A stretch of DNA of 64,000 nucleotides from an uncultured Acetatifactor sp. (GTDB lineage Bacteria; Bacillota; Clostridia; Lachnospirales; Lachnospiraceae): NCBI GenBank assembly GCA_910586435.1, contig CAJUGT010000001.1:21459-85458 (forward strand). Direction: 5' to 3'. Both the position numbers and the translations under genes were made by a program. The notes beneath the pieces were generated by a model that made no database searches, had not been told where the DNA came from, and was given only the letters and a program-made list of their open reading frames with translations. Positions 63,693 through 64,000 of this stretch are shown in pieces. The stretch's first letter is position 1. Each line of letters starts with the position of its first letter.

Positions 63693-64000
63693 AGTCCCTT
63701 TTCCTTTAAGTGGCTATACTGCTTCCTGCCACAAGGCTGATTATTTTTTAACATCTTCTTGTTGTACATGGCGCATATTCTGAACCAGACTGTAATTGCC
63801 CTCATTTATGGCATTTTAAATTGTTTCCCCGCCTGTACGGACGCCTACTCCCACACCCATGTAATCGGTGCTTCAACAAGATACTCCAAATACCCTGGCG
63901 GTCTTACACCATCCCTTGGTATTATCACACATTTTATTTACTCCTAAATCTACTCCTAAACAATACACGCCCATCTCACATTTTAAATAAGGCACATTTC
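63693..64000. other. Upstream of the cluster; no gene or clear promoter seen
   Basis: No credible coding frame on either strand. A short minus-strand frame near 63900 reads GYLEYLVEAPITWVWE, which may be a scrap of a decayed gene. No sigma-A -35/-10 pair with good spacing was found before the 63692 start, so the cluster promoter may lie further upstream. Confidence 0.4.

Noticed and set aside
63759..63947. 62-codon plus-strand frame at the right edge
   Set aside because: No ribosome-binding site and no recognisable protein sequence.
1..64000. CRISPR array, tRNA genes, transposase or integrase
   Set aside because: Looked for regularly spaced repeats, cloverleaf sequences with CCA-side motifs and IS-type proteins; none seen. 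The repeats found are dispersed and irregular.

Overview
The window looks like chromosome of an anaerobic Firmicute of the Lachnospiraceae/Clostridia type. The grounds are GGAGG ribosome-binding sites, a T-box leader on pheST, SpoIID and VanZ homologues, a class B sortase, a Cys/Gly-rich small protein and an archaeal-type AspRS. No species is claimed. I saw no tRNA, rRNA, CRISPR array, transposase or integrase.

Region 1 (1-24.3 kb) is mostly housekeeping. It holds a sortase and an LRR surface protein four bases apart; a Cys/Gly-rich small protein with two unknown Met-rich or helical small proteins; an EF-G paralogue; TyrA; VanZ; the queA/M18 aminopeptidase pair; T-box-pheS-pheT; an LRR/zinc-ribbon unknown; an SDR oxidoreductase; YihY; SpoIID; a 6S-like RNA; and AspRS. 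Its intergenic spaces carry several unexplained repeats. One is a modular element in three copies at 19.0, 20.2 and 24.3 kb. Another is a palindromic repeat shared between 11.9 kb and 58.5 kb, which at 11.9 kb adjoins a sequence able to fold as a three-way junction flanked by direct repeats.

Region 2 (24.85-63.7 kb) is one very large minus-strand surface-glycan cluster of about 27 genes and gene remnants. It contains GT2, GT4, GT-A, DUF4422, RgpF-like and WbsX/GH99-like enzymes; TagF-like polymerases; two CTP:glycerol-3-phosphate-type cytidylyltransferase domains; an NTP transferase; two radical-SAM proteins; FkbM and WcbI-like modifiers; an acyltransferase; a GDPD; and two TIM-barrel proteins. 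The enzyme mix suggests a glycerol-phosphate-containing, teichoic-acid-like or capsular polymer. I see no initiating sugar-phosphate transferase, flippase, Wzy or ABC exporter, so export functions must lie elsewhere. The centre (about 32-57 kb) is visibly AT-richer than the two ends, so the locus looks like a mosaic.

The main discovery is architectural. About 18 of these genes carry the same kind of small Rossmann-like module of about 85-110 residues (hydrophobic strand, G-x-G-type turn, then a Gly-rich or Asp/Asn strand). It is attached N-terminally, C-terminally, internally, or alone to otherwise unrelated enzymes. Two neighbouring genes (DUF2284, and module plus acyltransferase) are broken exactly at poly-C/G tracts of 6 and 7 bases, and a radical-SAM gene carries an 8-base tract in frame. 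This is compatible with slipped-strand ON/OFF switching of glycan modification. Several other genes in the cluster are frameshifted or decayed, so the locus appears to be changing rapidly.
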